Origin: an uncultured Olleya sp.
GTDB taxonomy: Bacteria > Bacteroidota > Bacteroidia > Flavobacteriales > Flavobacteriaceae
Reading direction: 5' to 3'
Length of the DNA stretch: 64,000 nucleotides
NCBI GenBank assembly: GCA_947503885.1
Contig: CANNFD010000003.1
Coordinates: 62,001 to 126,000, forward strand
Below the pieces are notes generated by a model, which was not told the DNA's origin, did not search any database, and saw only the letters and a list, made by a program, of their open reading frames with translations. Each line of letters begins with the position of its first letter. The first letter of the stretch is position 1. The translations under genes were made by a program, and so were the position numbers. Below, piece by piece: positions 45,015 through 55,600 of the stretch.

Positions 45015-47024
45015 ATGTCTGAAGATAAAAAGTCGCTCAATTTTTTAGAGCAAATTATAGAAGAGGATTTAGCCAACGGATTAGATCCAAAAAAACTTCG
45101 TTTTAGGTTTCCACCAGAGCCAAATGGGTATTTACATATTGGACATACCAAAGCTATAGGTATTAGTTTTGGGTTAGGCGAAAAATATAACGCACCAGTA
45201 AACTTAAGATTTGACGATACTAATCCAGCTAAAGAAGAGCAGGAATATGTAGACGCTATTAAGGAAGATATCTCTTGGTTAGGCTATAAATGGGCTAACG
45301 AGCTTTATTCATCCGACTATTTTCAAATCTTATTTGATTGGGCAGTACAGTTAATAAAAGACGGTAAAGCTTATGTAGATTCTCAATCTTCAGAAGCTAT
45401 GGCAGAGCAAAAAGGAACGCCAACACAACCTGGGGTAGATGGTCCATATCGTAATAGATCTGTTGAAGAAAACTTAGACCTTTTTATGCGCATGAAAAAT
45501 GGCGAGTTTAATGAAGGCGAGCATATACTACGCGCTAAAATAGATATGCAACATCCCAATATGTTAATGCGTGATCCATTAATGTATCGTATTTTAAAAA
45601 AATCACATCATAGAACAGGAGACACTTGGTGTATTTACCCAATGTATGATTGGACTCATGGAGAGAGTGACTATATAGAACAGATTTCGCATAGTTTATG
45701 CTCGCTAGAGTTTAAGCCTCATAGAGAGCTTTACGATTGGTTTAAAGAGCAAGTCTATGATTATAGTAAATCAGAGTATCCAATGCTACCAAAGCAACGC
45801 GAGTTTGCACGTTTAAACCTTAGTTATACCATTATGAGTAAACGTAAGTTGCTTAAATTGGTGGAAGACGGTATAGTAAATGGTTGGGACGACCCACGTA
45901 TGCCTACAATATCTGGCTTACGTCGTCGTGGATTTACGCCAACAGCTATCAGAAAATTTGTCGAAACCGTAGGTGTAGCAAAACGTGATAATATTATTGA
46001 CGTTGCACTTTTAGAATTTTGTATTCGCGAGGATTTAAACAAAAAAGCACCTCGTGTTATGGCAGTTTTAGACCCTTTAAAAGTAGTGATTACCAATTAT
46101 CCGGAAGACAAAGAAGAATGGTTGGAAGCAGAAAATAATCAAGAAGACGAAGCAGCAGGTTTTAGAAAAGTACCTTTTTCAAGAGAAATTTATATAGAAA
46201 AAGACGACTTTAAAGAAGAAGCTAGTAGCAAGTTTTTTAGACTAAAACTAGGCGGAGAAGTGCGTCTTAAAAACGCCTATATTATTAAAGCAGATAGCGT
46301 TGTTAAAGATGCAGATGGTAATATTACAGAGGTACATTGTACGTATTCTGAAGATACAGAACGTCGTATAAAAGGGACCTTACATTGGGTAAGCATTAAA
46401 CATGCTGTAAAAGCTGAAGTTAGAGAATATGATAGATTATTTTTAGACGAAGCACCTGATAGTCATGAGGACAAAGATTTTATGGAGTTTATTAATCCAA
46501 ACTCTTTAAATATTGTTGAAGCTTTTGTAGAGCCAAGTTTAGCAGAAGCTAAAGTAGGAGAGCAGTTTCAGTTTCAACGTTTAGGCTATTTTAATGTAGA
46601 TAAAGACTCTAATTCTGGCGCTTTAGTATTTAATAAAACTGTTGGATTACGTGATAGTTGGGCAAAACAAAAACCTAATTTAGGCAATCAAAATAACCAA
46701 CAAAAGCAATCACAACAAAACAATCGTCCTGCAATAGATCAAATAAAATCGTATGGTAAAAAGTACGATAGGATGAAAGAAGACCAACAAAATAAGGCTA
46801 AAGCCGAAATACAAGCATTAGCTAAAAATGTTACATATCAAGATTTAGAACCTTTATTTGGTACAGCTGTTAAAAAAGTAGGAACCCGAATTATTACTAT
46901 GATAAGTTTAGGTGTTTTATTAGATAACGGATTACAAAAAAATGATGCTATTAATGACTTTATCAATAAAGCATTAGAAGATAAAAATGAGTTGTTAGTA
47001 ACTGAAGCTAAAGCAATCAATTAA
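45015..47024 (+). CDS. glnS: Glutaminyl-tRNA synthetase with C-terminal YqeY-like extension
   Basis: Class I synthetase charging tRNA-Gln. The catalytic core shows FPPEPNGYLHIGHTKAI (HIGH) and TIMSKRKL (KMSKS-like), followed by the anticodon-binding beta-barrels. After about residue 555 a Gln/Asn-rich linker (NLGNQNNQQKQSQQNN) leads to a helical domain of about 100 residues, similar to YqeY/GatB tail helices. This makes 669 residues instead of ~555. Such an extension is known in some Bacteroidota and Deinococcus GlnRS. A strong terminator follows. Confidence 0.93.
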   Translation: MSEDKKSLNFLEQIIEEDLANGLDPKKLRFRFPPEPNGYLHIGHTKAIGISFGLGEKYNAPVNLRFDDTNPAKEEQEYVDAIKEDISWLGYKWANELYSSDYFQILFDWAVQLIKDGKAYVDSQSSEAMAEQKGTPTQPGVDGPYRNRSVEENLDLFMRMKNGEFNEGEHILRAKIDMQHPNMLMRDPLMYRILKKSHHRTGDTWCIYPMYDWTHGESDYIEQISHSLCSLEFKPHRELYDWFKEQVYDYSKSEYPMLPKQREFARLNLSYTIMSKRKLLKLVEDGIVNGWDDPRMPTISGLRRRGFTPTAIRKFVETVGVAKRDNIIDVALLEFCIREDLNKKAPRVMAVLDPLKVVITNYPEDKEEWLEAENNQEDEAAGFRKVPFSREIYIEKDDFKEEASSKFFRLKLGGEVRLKNAYIIKADSVVKDADGNITEVHCTYSEDTERRIKGTLHWVSIKHAVKAEVREYDRLFLDEAPDSHEDKDFMEFINPNSLNIVEAFVEPSLAEAKVGEQFQFQRLGYFNVDKDSNSGALVFNKTVGLRDSWAKQKPNLGNQNNQQKQSQQNNRPAIDQIKSYGKKYDRMKEDQQNKAKAEIQALAKNVTYQDLEPLFGTAVKKVGTRIITMISLGVLLDNGLQKNDAINDFINKALEDKNELLVTEAKAIN

Positions 47025-47043
47025 TCAACATATCATTATATAT

Positions 47044-47078
47044 AAAAAACCGCTAAGCATTTGCTTAGCGGTTTTTTT
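47044..47078. terminator. Intrinsic terminator after glnS
   Basis: AAAAAACCGCTAAGC (47044-47058) pairs perfectly with GCTTAGCGGTTTTTT (47063-47077) across ATTT, with T tracts on both sides. Confidence 0.9.
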
Positions 47079-47113
47079 GTACATTTAAATATACTAACTA
47101 ATATATTAAAACT

Positions 47114-47593
47114 ATGGAGTTTAACTTTTTAGCAATTGCAGTAGCTGCAATTGTGCCAATACTAATTGGTTTTTTTTGGTACAACCCAAAAACATTTGGA
47201 AATGCATGGATGCGTGAGTCTGGAGTAACAGAAGACACTTTAAAAAAAGGCAACATGCCTATTATTTTTGCTATTACATTATTACTTTCTTTTGTATTAG
47301 CTTTTTTCTTGCAAAACCTTACAACACATCAAATGGGAGCGTTTAGTTTAGCTCAAGGAGAGTTAGGAGAAACAGAATCCTATAAAGCCTTTATGGAAGA
47401 TTATAAAAATGAGTTTAGAACTTTTAAACACGGTGCTTTACATGGTGTGTTAGCAGGTGTATTTTTGTTTTTTCCGGTCATGGCTATTAATGCTTTATTT
47501 GAACGTAAAAGTTGGAAATATATACTTATTAACACTGGGTATTGGATTGTATCTTTAGCTATAATGGGAGCAATTGTTTGTGGTTGGAGATAA
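47114..47593 (+). CDS. DUF1761 membrane protein
   Basis: The 159-residue protein has four predicted helices. It begins with the DUF1761 pattern FNFLAIAVAAIVPILIGFFWYNPKTFGNAWMRESG and has a conserved helix HGALHGVLAGVFLFFPVMAIN. The function of the family is not known. It has its own terminator at 47620-47650. Confidence 0.86.
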   Translation: MEFNFLAIAVAAIVPILIGFFWYNPKTFGNAWMRESGVTEDTLKKGNMPIIFAITLLLSFVLAFFLQNLTTHQMGAFSLAQGELGETESYKAFMEDYKNEFRTFKHGALHGVLAGVFLFFPVMAINALFERKSWKYILINTGYWIVSLAIMGAIVCGWR

Positions 47594-47619
47594 CATTTTT
47601 GTAACTTTAAAAAATAATT

Positions 47620-47650
47620 AAAGACTGATAGATTAACTTTCAGTCTTTTT
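47620..47650 (+). terminator. Intrinsic terminator after the DUF1761 gene
   Basis: AAAGACTGA (47620-47628) pairs with TCAGTCTTT (47640-47648), with a loop of 11 nt and a short T tract. Confidence 0.75.
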
Positions 47651-47660
47651 ATTTGCGCAT

Positions 47661-48818
47661 TTGATACATTTTAAAATTTATAAATCAGTAAGTAAGCTTC
47701 CTAATAATTGGGATGACTTACCGACTAACGATTTGTTTTTAAAAACACCATTTTTAAAAGCATTGGCAGCCTCTTGTCCTAATAATATCCATACCAATTA
47801 CGTGGCTATTTATAAAGACAATACATTAGCAGGAATAGCGATTATCCAGCGTGTTGAGATGTATATTGATGACATATTTAGAAACCCATCTGATAACCTC
47901 TTAAAACGTACAGTAAAGTCTAGTATAGCAACTATAGTTAAAGGCAATGCATTAATAATTGGTAATTTGATGCATACTGGTCAACATGGATTGTATTATA
48001 ACCCTAAATTACTGCAACAAATAGATTATTTACAAACTATTTTTAAGGTGGTTGATAGCTTGACTATTCAGATTAAAAAACAACATAATAAACGTATTAG
48101 AATAGTCTGTTTTAAAGATTATTTTAAAGCTGATTCCATTCATAAAAACCTAGGATTATTTACTAATAACAAGTTGTACAAATTACAAGTACAACCCAAT
48201 ATGATATTAGATATTCCAAAAGAGTGGAGTAGTATTAATGATTATGTGTCCGTTTTAAGTAAAAAGTATAGACATCGTTATAAATCAGCTTTTAAAAAAA
48301 CAAAACTTATAACTAAAAAGGAATTAAACCTTGAAGCTATTGATCTTGCTTCAGATGCGATTTATAACTTGTATAAAAATGTTTCTGATAATGCTAAAGT
48401 CAATTCTTTTATACTAGACAAGAGACATTTTTTCTACTTAAAAAAAGAATTAAAAGCCCAATTTAAAATGTTTGGGTATTATTTAAATGAAGAGCTTGTT
48501 GGTTTTTATACGCTTATTTTAAATAACAATCAATTAGAAACTTATTTTTTAGGCTACAATCCAAAGTATCAATATAAACACCAATTGTATTTAAATATGT
48601 TGTACGATATGCTTGCTTTTGGTATTAATAATCAATTTTATAAAGTAGTATATGCTAGGACAGCTATGGAAATTAAAAGTTCTGTAGGTGCTAAACCTAA
48701 GCCTATGTACATTTATATGAAACATACTAATTTTGTAGCAAATTCTGTTTTAAAGTTTTTAGTAAAATATTTAAACCCAACAAGTCAATGGGTTGAAAGA
48801 CATCCTTTTAAGAATTAA
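47661..48818 (+). CDS. GNAT/FemAB-like acyltransferase, hypothetical
   Basis: The 385-residue soluble protein looks like a GNAT-related acyltransferase with two lobes. The second (about 200-350) includes SVLSKKYRHRYKSAFKKTK, FGYYLNEELVGFYTLILN and the acyl-CoA-like TYFLGYNPKYQYKHQLYLNMLYDM. This resembles FemAB/GNAT fold proteins that join amino acids or acyl groups to polymers. The start is TTG 47661, right after the preceding terminator; no ATG is close. The substrate is unknown. Confidence 0.65.
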   Translation: MIHFKIYKSVSKLPNNWDDLPTNDLFLKTPFLKALAASCPNNIHTNYVAIYKDNTLAGIAIIQRVEMYIDDIFRNPSDNLLKRTVKSSIATIVKGNALIIGNLMHTGQHGLYYNPKLLQQIDYLQTIFKVVDSLTIQIKKQHNKRIRIVCFKDYFKADSIHKNLGLFTNNKLYKLQVQPNMILDIPKEWSSINDYVSVLSKKYRHRYKSAFKKTKLITKKELNLEAIDLASDAIYNLYKNVSDNAKVNSFILDKRHFFYLKKELKAQFKMFGYYLNEELVGFYTLILNNNQLETYFLGYNPKYQYKHQLYLNMLYDMLAFGINNQFYKVVYARTAMEIKSSVGAKPKPMYIYMKHTNFVANSVLKFLVKYLNPTSQWVERHPFKN

Positions 48819-48880
48819 TTAACCATTTATATTCTACTTTAAGCTATTAATTTATTAACTTTAAGTAAATACAAATAGAT

Positions 48881-49084
48881 ATGGAAAATAATATACTTTT
48901 AACTAAAATTAGTGCTGTTATTAATGAAATTGAAAATAAATTTCCTGAGGTTTATAAACACTTAGATGAAATACCACAAACTATTCCATCTCAAGAAAAT
49001 CCTGAGGTTCATAATAAACAGATGGAACATTATTTATTTAGTTTGGAAACCATGCTTAAAAAGGCAAAAAAAACCCCGAAGTAA
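48881..49084 (+). CDS. Small conserved-looking hypothetical protein
   Basis: The 67-residue protein begins MENNILLTKISAVINEIENKFPE and is mostly helical, polar and Pro-punctuated (DEIPQTIPSQENPEV). It has no membrane helix. The stop codon lies inside a terminator stem (49071-49098). I recognise no family. Confidence 0.6.
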   Translation: MENNILLTKISAVINEIENKFPEVYKHLDEIPQTIPSQENPEVHNKQMEHYLFSLETMLKKAKKTPK

Positions 49085-49098
49085 AGACTTCAGGGTTT
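49071..49098 (+). terminator. Terminator overlapping the end of the 67-aa ORF
   Basis: AAACCCCGAAGT (49071-49082) pairs with ACTTCAGGGTTT (49087-49098) with one mismatch, then a T tract. The left arm lies within the last codons of the gene. Confidence 0.8.
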
Positions 49099-49115
49099 TT
49101 GTTTTTACAACACTA

Positions 49116-50045
49116 TTATTTGTTGTTTTTCTTATTTAGTTTGGCTTCTTTCATAGCTTCACCAATTTGATTACTTGCTGCAAAGCTTGCCACCATATCG
49201 TTAAGCATATTACTTCCTGCTTGTGGCGAATTAGGTAATAAAATTAAGTTACTATTAGTTTCGCTTCCAATAGCTTGTAATGTATCATAATGTTGTGTTA
49301 CCACTATCAAAGCAGACGCTTCTTGACTGTTAATACCAACTTTATTTAAAACTTCTACAGACTCTTCTAATCCACGTGCAATCTCACGTCTTTGGTCAGC
49401 AATACCTTGACCTTGTAATCGTTTGCTTTCTGCTTCTGCTTTTGCTTTTTCAACAATTAGGATACGTGCAGCATCACCTTCAAATTGTGCAGCAGTTTTT
49501 TCTCTATCGGCTGCATTAATACGGTTCATAGCTTCTTTTACTTGCGCATCTGGGTCTATATCTGTTACAAGTGTTTTAATAATATCAAAACCGTAATCTG
49601 CCATAGCATCATTTAATTCTGCTTTTACTGCTAATGCAATATCATCTTTTTTAACAAAAACGTCATCTAATTTCATTTTTGGGACTTCTGCACGAACTAC
49701 ATCAAATACATAACTTGTAATTTGCTCATGTGGATAGTCTAACTTGTAAAAAGCATCATATACTTTTTGGCTAATAACTCGATACTGTACAGATACTTTA
49801 AGACGTACAAATACATCGTCTAAGGTTTTAGTTTCAATAATAACATCTAGTTGTTGGATTTTAAGACTTAATCTGCCTGAAATTTTATCCACTAAAGGAA
49901 TTTTTAATTGTAGTCCAGAAGGTTTTACACTATGGAATTTACCAAAGCGCTCAACAATAGCTGAGGTTTGTTGCTTAACAACAAAAAATGAGGATAAAAA
50001 AACAAATAGTACAAAGACTATTATAATAATAAGCGTTGGATTCAT
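49116..50045 (-). CDS. SPFH/band-7 protein (stomatin-like)
   Basis: One N-terminal membrane helix (about 3-24) anchors an SPFH domain (about 25-190; TSAIVERFGKFHSVKPSGLQLKIPLVDK). A coiled coil follows (about 180-230, rich in Ala, Lys and Glu), then a C-terminal tail. Length is 309. Proteins of this type assemble into ring-like scaffolds at membrane microdomains. No NfeD-like partner is adjacent. The start MNPTLIIIIVFVLFVFLSSFF fits. Confidence 0.9.
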   Translation of the reverse strand: MNPTLIIIIVFVLFVFLSSFFVVKQQTSAIVERFGKFHSVKPSGLQLKIPLVDKISGRLSLKIQQLDVIIETKTLDDVFVRLKVSVQYRVISQKVYDAFYKLDYPHEQITSYVFDVVRAEVPKMKLDDVFVKKDDIALAVKAELNDAMADYGFDIIKTLVTDIDPDAQVKEAMNRINAADREKTAAQFEGDAARILIVEKAKAEAESKRLQGQGIADQRREIARGLEESVEVLNKVGINSQEASALIVVTQHYDTLQAIGSETNSNLILLPNSPQAGSNMLNDMVASFAASNQIGEAMKEAKLNKKNNK

Positions 50046-50095
50046 AAAAAATGGATTTTTAAAGGTTAAACTACTATGATTACTAAATTAAGTTA

Positions 50096-50103
50096 TATTT
50101 TTG
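50096..50103 (+). promoter_or_regulatory. Candidate -7 element (TATTTTTG) for the 50124 gene
   Basis: This is an exact TAnnTTTG match 20 bp upstream of ATG 50124, so the 5' leader is short. Confidence 0.5.
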
Positions 50104-50123
50104 GACAAATCCCTTAATTTAAA

Positions 50124-50807
50124 ATGAAAAAACTTCAATTCATCTTATTAGTAGCACTTACTATAGGTTTTGTTACAAAAAACTTTGCACAACATAAAAG
50201 ATATAAAATTAAAAACGGATTTTCTCTAGGTGGAGGAATCACACAATTTGATATTATTACTGATAATTTTGAAACCAAAAAAGGAGACGGTTGGATTGCT
50301 AATATGTCTGCTACAGTAGATATACCACAAAAATGGTACAACTTAAGTTATGGTATGCAATTATCAGAAAATACGATTAGTACGTCTGGTTTTGATGGGA
50401 TTGGTGGTGCTATCGCACAGGATGTAGAATATAAAATTTTTACAGCGCAAATTCAATTTTTATGGCATGCAAAACCATTTAGAACTTCTCATTTTACAAT
50501 TGATTTTGGACCAATGTTACAATACAATAGTGATTTAGAGTTAAGTGACGAGCAACAGGAAGAGTTTATACTAGCCGATTTTGATACCGTACAAGCTAAA
50601 GCAGTTAAGGACTTAAATAATTTAAATGTTAATGGTACTGTTGGCGCTACATTAGGATTAGGCTTTTTTAAACTAAGAGCACAATACATTTATGGGTTTA
50701 CTAACATCTTAGGCGCTTTAAATGACTCGGAATTTAATCAAGCATTAGGCAAACAGTTTAAAGGAAATCAAAGTATGTTTACCTTTACAGGAATGATTAC
50801 TTTTTAG
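50124..50807 (+). CDS. Outer-membrane beta-barrel protein, hypothetical
   Basis: A signal peptide (about 1-22, ending NFAQ) precedes about 205 residues with regular alternating strands and aromatic girdles. They include GFSLGGGITQFDI, GFFKLRAQYIYGFTNIL and a final FTFTGMITF ending in Phe, the usual barrel C-terminus. This fits an eight-strand type barrel. Function is unknown. The divergent neighbour is the band-7 gene. Confidence 0.78.
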   Translation: MKKLQFILLVALTIGFVTKNFAQHKRYKIKNGFSLGGGITQFDIITDNFETKKGDGWIANMSATVDIPQKWYNLSYGMQLSENTISTSGFDGIGGAIAQDVEYKIFTAQIQFLWHAKPFRTSHFTIDFGPMLQYNSDLELSDEQQEEFILADFDTVQAKAVKDLNNLNVNGTVGATLGLGFFKLRAQYIYGFTNILGALNDSEFNQALGKQFKGNQSMFTFTGMITF

Positions 50808-50824
50808 TAAAATATCAGATATAA

Positions 50825-50853
50825 AAAAAGCCATCTAATTTAGATGGCTTTTT
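50825..50853. terminator. Bidirectional terminator between the barrel gene and gltX
   Basis: AAAAAGCCATCTAA (50825-50838) pairs perfectly with TTAGATGGCTTTTT (50840-50853), with T tracts on both strands for the converging genes. Confidence 0.88.
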
Positions 50854-50858
50854 TAGTT

Positions 50859-52367
50859 TTACACTGTTTCAATAAGTTTTTCTATACGTTTTATACTTTC
50901 GTTTTTACCAATCATGTACATGATGTCAAAAACATCAGGTCCTTGTAAAGCGCCAACTAAAGCTAAGCGTAAAGGCATCATTACTTTTCCAAAACCAATT
51001 TCGTTTTTAGTAATCCATCCTTTTATTTCGGTTTGAAGCGTTTCTACTTCAAAATCTTTAATATCTGATACAATTGCTAACACATCGGTCATTATTGTCT
51101 TAGTATCGTCTTTAAATGCTTTTTTAGAAGCTTTTTCGTCATAACTTTCTGGAGCAACAAAAAAGTAGCTACTTAAACTCCAAAAGTCATTAACAAATGT
51201 GGCACGTTCTTTAATTAAATCAACTACTAATGCAATGTAATTAATATCAATAGTAGCTAATTCCTTATGATTATTTTGGAACACTTTTGCTAAATCTTCA
51301 TTAGATTGTTCTTGCATATAATGGTGATTAAACCATTTGATTTTGTCTGGATCAAAACGTGCTCCAGCTTTATTTACTCGTTTTAAATCAAAAGCAGCAA
51401 CTAATTCTTCTAAATTAAAAAGCTCTTGTTCTGTTCCTGGATTCCAACCTAAAAAGGCTAAAAAGTTTATAACTGCTTCCGCAAAGTATCCTTCTTCTTT
51501 ATACCCTTTAGCGTTATCACCAAACTCTGGGTTCCACTCTAAAGGAAATACCGGAAAACCTAATTTATCACCATCACGTTTGCTTAATTTTCCTTTTCCA
51601 GTTGGTTTTAAAATTAATGGTAAGTGTGCAAATTCTGGCTGTTCCCAACCAAATGCTTTATATAATTGATAATGTAAAGCTAAACTTGGTAACCACTCTT
51701 CACCACGAATAACATATGTAATTTCCATTAAATGGTCATCCACAATATTTGCTAGGTGATAGGTTGGCATACCGTCGCTTTTAAATAGTACTTTATCATC
51801 TAAAATATTTGTATCTATTTTAATATCACCACGAATAATATCTTTTAAATGTAGCGTTTCATCTTGAGGTGATTTAAATCTAATCACATAATCATCTCCT
51901 GCATCTAATTTAGCTTTTACCTGTGCTTCAGTTAGTGATAAAGAGTTGCTTAATTTTAAGCGATTATGCCAGTTATAGATAAAGGTTTTACCTTTAGACT
52001 CATGATCTGCTCTATGATAATCTAACTCTTCTGACGTATCAAAAGCATAGTATGCATTTCCGCTAGCTATTAATTGGTCTGCATATTGTTTATATAATGC
52101 TTTACGCTCACTTTGTCTATAAGGTCCAAATTTTTCGTTTTTATCTGGTCCTTCATCATAAGGGATGTTACACCAGTTAAGTGCATCTACAATATATTGC
52201 TCAGCACCCTCAACATAACGGTTTTGGTCTGTATCTTCAATACGTAACACAAAAGTACCATTGTGTTTTTTAGCAAATAAATAGTTAAAAAGTGCTGTAC
52301 GCACACCTCCTATATGTAAAGGTCCCGTTGGACTTGGTGCAAAACGCACTCTGACTTGTTTTGACAT
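50859..52367 (-). CDS. gltX: Glutamyl-tRNA synthetase
   Basis: Class I synthetase, 502 residues. RVRFAPSPTGPLHIGG (HIGH) opens the Rossmann fold and GKGKLSKRDGDKLGFP is the KMSKS loop. A helical anticodon-binding domain fills about 330-502. It is a canonical discriminating-type length. As glnS is also present, the genome probably does not need the transamidation route for Gln-tRNA. Confidence 0.96.
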   Translation of the reverse strand: MSKQVRVRFAPSPTGPLHIGGVRTALFNYLFAKKHNGTFVLRIEDTDQNRYVEGAEQYIVDALNWCNIPYDEGPDKNEKFGPYRQSERKALYKQYADQLIASGNAYYAFDTSEELDYHRADHESKGKTFIYNWHNRLKLSNSLSLTEAQVKAKLDAGDDYVIRFKSPQDETLHLKDIIRGDIKIDTNILDDKVLFKSDGMPTYHLANIVDDHLMEITYVIRGEEWLPSLALHYQLYKAFGWEQPEFAHLPLILKPTGKGKLSKRDGDKLGFPVFPLEWNPEFGDNAKGYKEEGYFAEAVINFLAFLGWNPGTEQELFNLEELVAAFDLKRVNKAGARFDPDKIKWFNHHYMQEQSNEDLAKVFQNNHKELATIDINYIALVVDLIKERATFVNDFWSLSSYFFVAPESYDEKASKKAFKDDTKTIMTDVLAIVSDIKDFEVETLQTEIKGWITKNEIGFGKVMMPLRLALVGALQGPDVFDIMYMIGKNESIKRIEKLIETV

Positions 52368-52424
52368 GATGTTTTGTTAATAATTAACACTTAAACATTT
52401 AGCGTTTAAGCAACCTATAATTTA

Positions 52425-52452
52425 TCACCCTGAACTTGTTTCAGAATCTAGT
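52425..52452. repeat. Copy of the CCTGAACTTGTTTCAG-type intergenic repeat
   Basis: TCACCCTGAACTTGTTTCAG and the following bases lie in the gltX-DUF4175 spacer. CTGAA/TTCAG forms a small hairpin around CTTGT. This sequence type recurs in intergenic regions of Flavobacteriaceae genomes, as I recall it. Only one copy is in this window. Confidence 0.4.
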
Positions 52453-52621
52453 GTGTAAAGATATAATAGAGTAGTAGAAACAGCAAAGAAATTATTATAA
52501 ACAATACTTTTATAACACTGCAGATTTTCCGCGAAAGCATATACCTTTAACAATAACTTATAATCCTAAATATATAGGTGTAAAAATAAAACTGTATTTT
52601 AGTAAGTTAAATGGCAAATAC

Positions 52622-55600
52622 TTGAATAATTTTAATAACATACAATACAAATTAGAACAATTTATTAGAAAATATTATACTAATGAGTTGATAAAAGGTA
52701 CCCTATTATTTTTTAGTATTGGTTTACTATATTTTATTTTTACACTATTAATCGAGCATTTTTTATGGTTAAATTCCGCTGCTAGAACTATTTTATTTTG
52801 GTCGTTTATTGCTGTAGAATTAGCACTTTTTGTAAAATTTATAGCCCTACCATTAGCTAAGTTATTTAAGCTTAAAAAAGGGATTGATTACAAAAAAGCT
52901 TCTACAATAATTGGTAACCATTTTCCAGAAGTAAATGATAAATTACTAAATGTACTCCAATTAAAAGAAGCAAGTAATGAGTCTGAGTTGTTACTAGCAA
53001 GTATCGATCAAAAATCTGAAGAGCTACGTCCAATCCCTTTTAAACTAGCAGTTAATTTTAAACAAAACATCAAGTATTTAAAATACGCTGCGATTCCTGT
53101 TTTAATACTATTAGTTTCTGTTATTTCTGGTAAGATGAATTGGTTTAGCGATAGTTACAACCGTGTCGTTAATTATCAAACTGCCTATGAGCCACCAGCG
53201 CCTTTTGCATTTTTTGTCTTAAATGAAAATTTAGAAACTATACAAAATAAAGAATTTAGATTAATTGTGACCACTCAAGGAGATGTTGTTCCGGATAATG
53301 CACAAATTAGCTTTAATAGCGAAACCTATTTTCTTCAACAACGCGAAGCTGGGACTTTTGAGTATGTTTTTGAGCAACCTAAACAAGATATTAATTTTAA
53401 TTTATCTGCAAATAATGTTACCTCTAAGCCTTACACTTTAAAAGTAGTCGAAGTACCAACATTGCTAAGTTTTAGTATGGCTTTAAATTATCCAAACTAT
53501 ACTAATAAGCGTAACGAAGTTTTAAAAGGTATTGGTAATGCAGTAGTCCCTCAGGGTACTAGAGTAACTTGGCAATTAAATACAAAAGCAACCGATAATG
53601 TTGACTTAATCAGTCAAGATACAGTTTCGTTTTCTAGACCTAAAACGAGTCTATTTGAAGCTTCAAAAAGCATATATAATAATTTTGATTATAACATCAG
53701 TACAAGTAATAACAAACTAAAAAATTACGAAAATTTAGCATATAGTATCTCAGTCATAAAAGACCAGTATCCCGAGTTAAAACTTGAGGCTAAAATAGAT
53801 ACTTTAGATCAACAATCCCTTTATTTTAAAGGGCAAGTTAGTGATGACTACGGTTTAAGTAAATTACAATTAGTATATTATCCTAACGGAAATGACACCG
53901 CTAAGAAGATACAAAATATAGCCATTTCTAAAACCAATTTTGACCAGTTTATTAGTGCGTTTCCAAACCAATTAGATATAGAAGATGGAGTTGCTTACGA
54001 CTTATATTTTGAGGTGTTTGATAACGATGCTGTAAACATAAATAAAAGTACTAAAAGTCCTGTTTTTAATTATAGAAAACGCACCCAAGACGAAGAAGAA
54101 CAAAAACAGTTACAAGAGCAAAACCAAACTATTAAAGATTTAAATAAGTCTTTAGAAAAATTTGATAAGCAACAAAAAGAGCTTGAGGAGTTATCTAAAA
54201 CACAAAAAGAAAAAGCAAAACTCAATTTTAACGATAAGAAAAAGTTTGAAAATTTTCTAAAACGTCAAAAAGCACAAGAGCAAATGATGAAGCAATTCAA
54301 CAAAAAGTTGAAAGATAATTTAGAACAATTTCAAAAAGATAAAAAAGAAGACGATCAATTTAAAGAGGATTTAAAAGAACGTTTAAAAGATAATGAGGAG
54401 CAGCTTAAAAAAGATGAAAAGTTACTTGAAGAATTAGAAAAACTGAAAGAAAAATTTAGTAAAGAAGAATTTACTGAAAAGCTTGATAACTTAGCAAAGA
54501 AAGCTAAAAGCCAAAAACGAAGCTTAGAGCAACTGGTAGAATTAACCAAACGTTACTACGTGACTAAAAAAATGGAAAAAATTAGTGACAAGATTGATAA
54601 ACTAGCAAAAGCACAAGATAAACTAGCAAATAGTAAAGACGAAGAAAACACAAAAGAGAAACAAGACGAGATTAATAAGAAGTTTGAAGAGCTTCAAAAA
54701 CAGTTAGAAGAATTAGAGAAAGACAATCAAGATCTTAAACATCCAATGGATGTCCCTCGTGATAAAAATAACGAAGAAAACATAAAAGAAGAGCAGCAAG
54801 AAGCAAGTGACGATTTGCAAGAAAAACAAGATGTTCAAGATCCACAACAAAAAAATGATAAACAACAATCTGCTAAGAAAAAACAAAAAAGTGCTGCTCA
54901 AAAAATGAAAAAAATGAGCCAAAGTATGCAGATGCAAATGGCTGGTGCAGCCAAAGAACAATTAGAAGAAGATATAGAGATGCTACGTCAAATTCTGGAC
55001 AACTTAGTCATTTTTTCTATGGATGAAGAGGCGTTAATGAAACAGTTTAAAAGTATAGAAATTAATCATAACGAATACGCTACTTATCTTAAAAAACAAA
55101 AAGAATTACGTACTCATTTTGAACATGTAGATGATAGCTTATTTGCTATATCATTACGTCAACCTAAATTTTCCGAAGATATTAATCGTGAGATTAACGA
55201 AGTTTATTTTAATATCGATAAGTCTTTAGCAGAATTCTCTGAAAACAAAATTTATCAAGGTGTGTCCTCTCAACAATATGCATTAACCTCTGCTAATAAT
55301 TTAGCAGACTTTTTAAGCGGTGCTTTAGATAATATGCAAAATCAAATGGGGATGCCATCTCCTGGTCAAGGAGAAGGCGGTATGCCAATGCCAGATATTA
55401 TTATTAGTCAAGAAGAGTTAGCCAAAAAAATGGGTGACGCCATGAAAAAAGGTAAGAAAGGTAAAAAAGGAGAAGAGGGAGATAAGGGTAAAGAAGGTGA
55501 TAAAGGTAAGGAAGGCGATAAAGGTAAAGAAGGAGAGGGTGGTAAAGACGGTGATAAGGGCAAGGGTGAAGGAGATGGTAAAGGTAGACAACAAGGCGAT

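Noticed and set aside
52374-52389. TTGTTAATAATTAACA upstream of gltX
   Set aside because: An isolated AT-rich palindrome; it shows that the motif can occur by chance in this genome, and it has no neighbours.
54713-54961. Antisense ORF rich in Phe and Leu inside the DUF4175 gene
   Set aside because: It is the reverse of a Lys/Glu-rich coiled coil, which always gives Phe/Leu-rich shadows.
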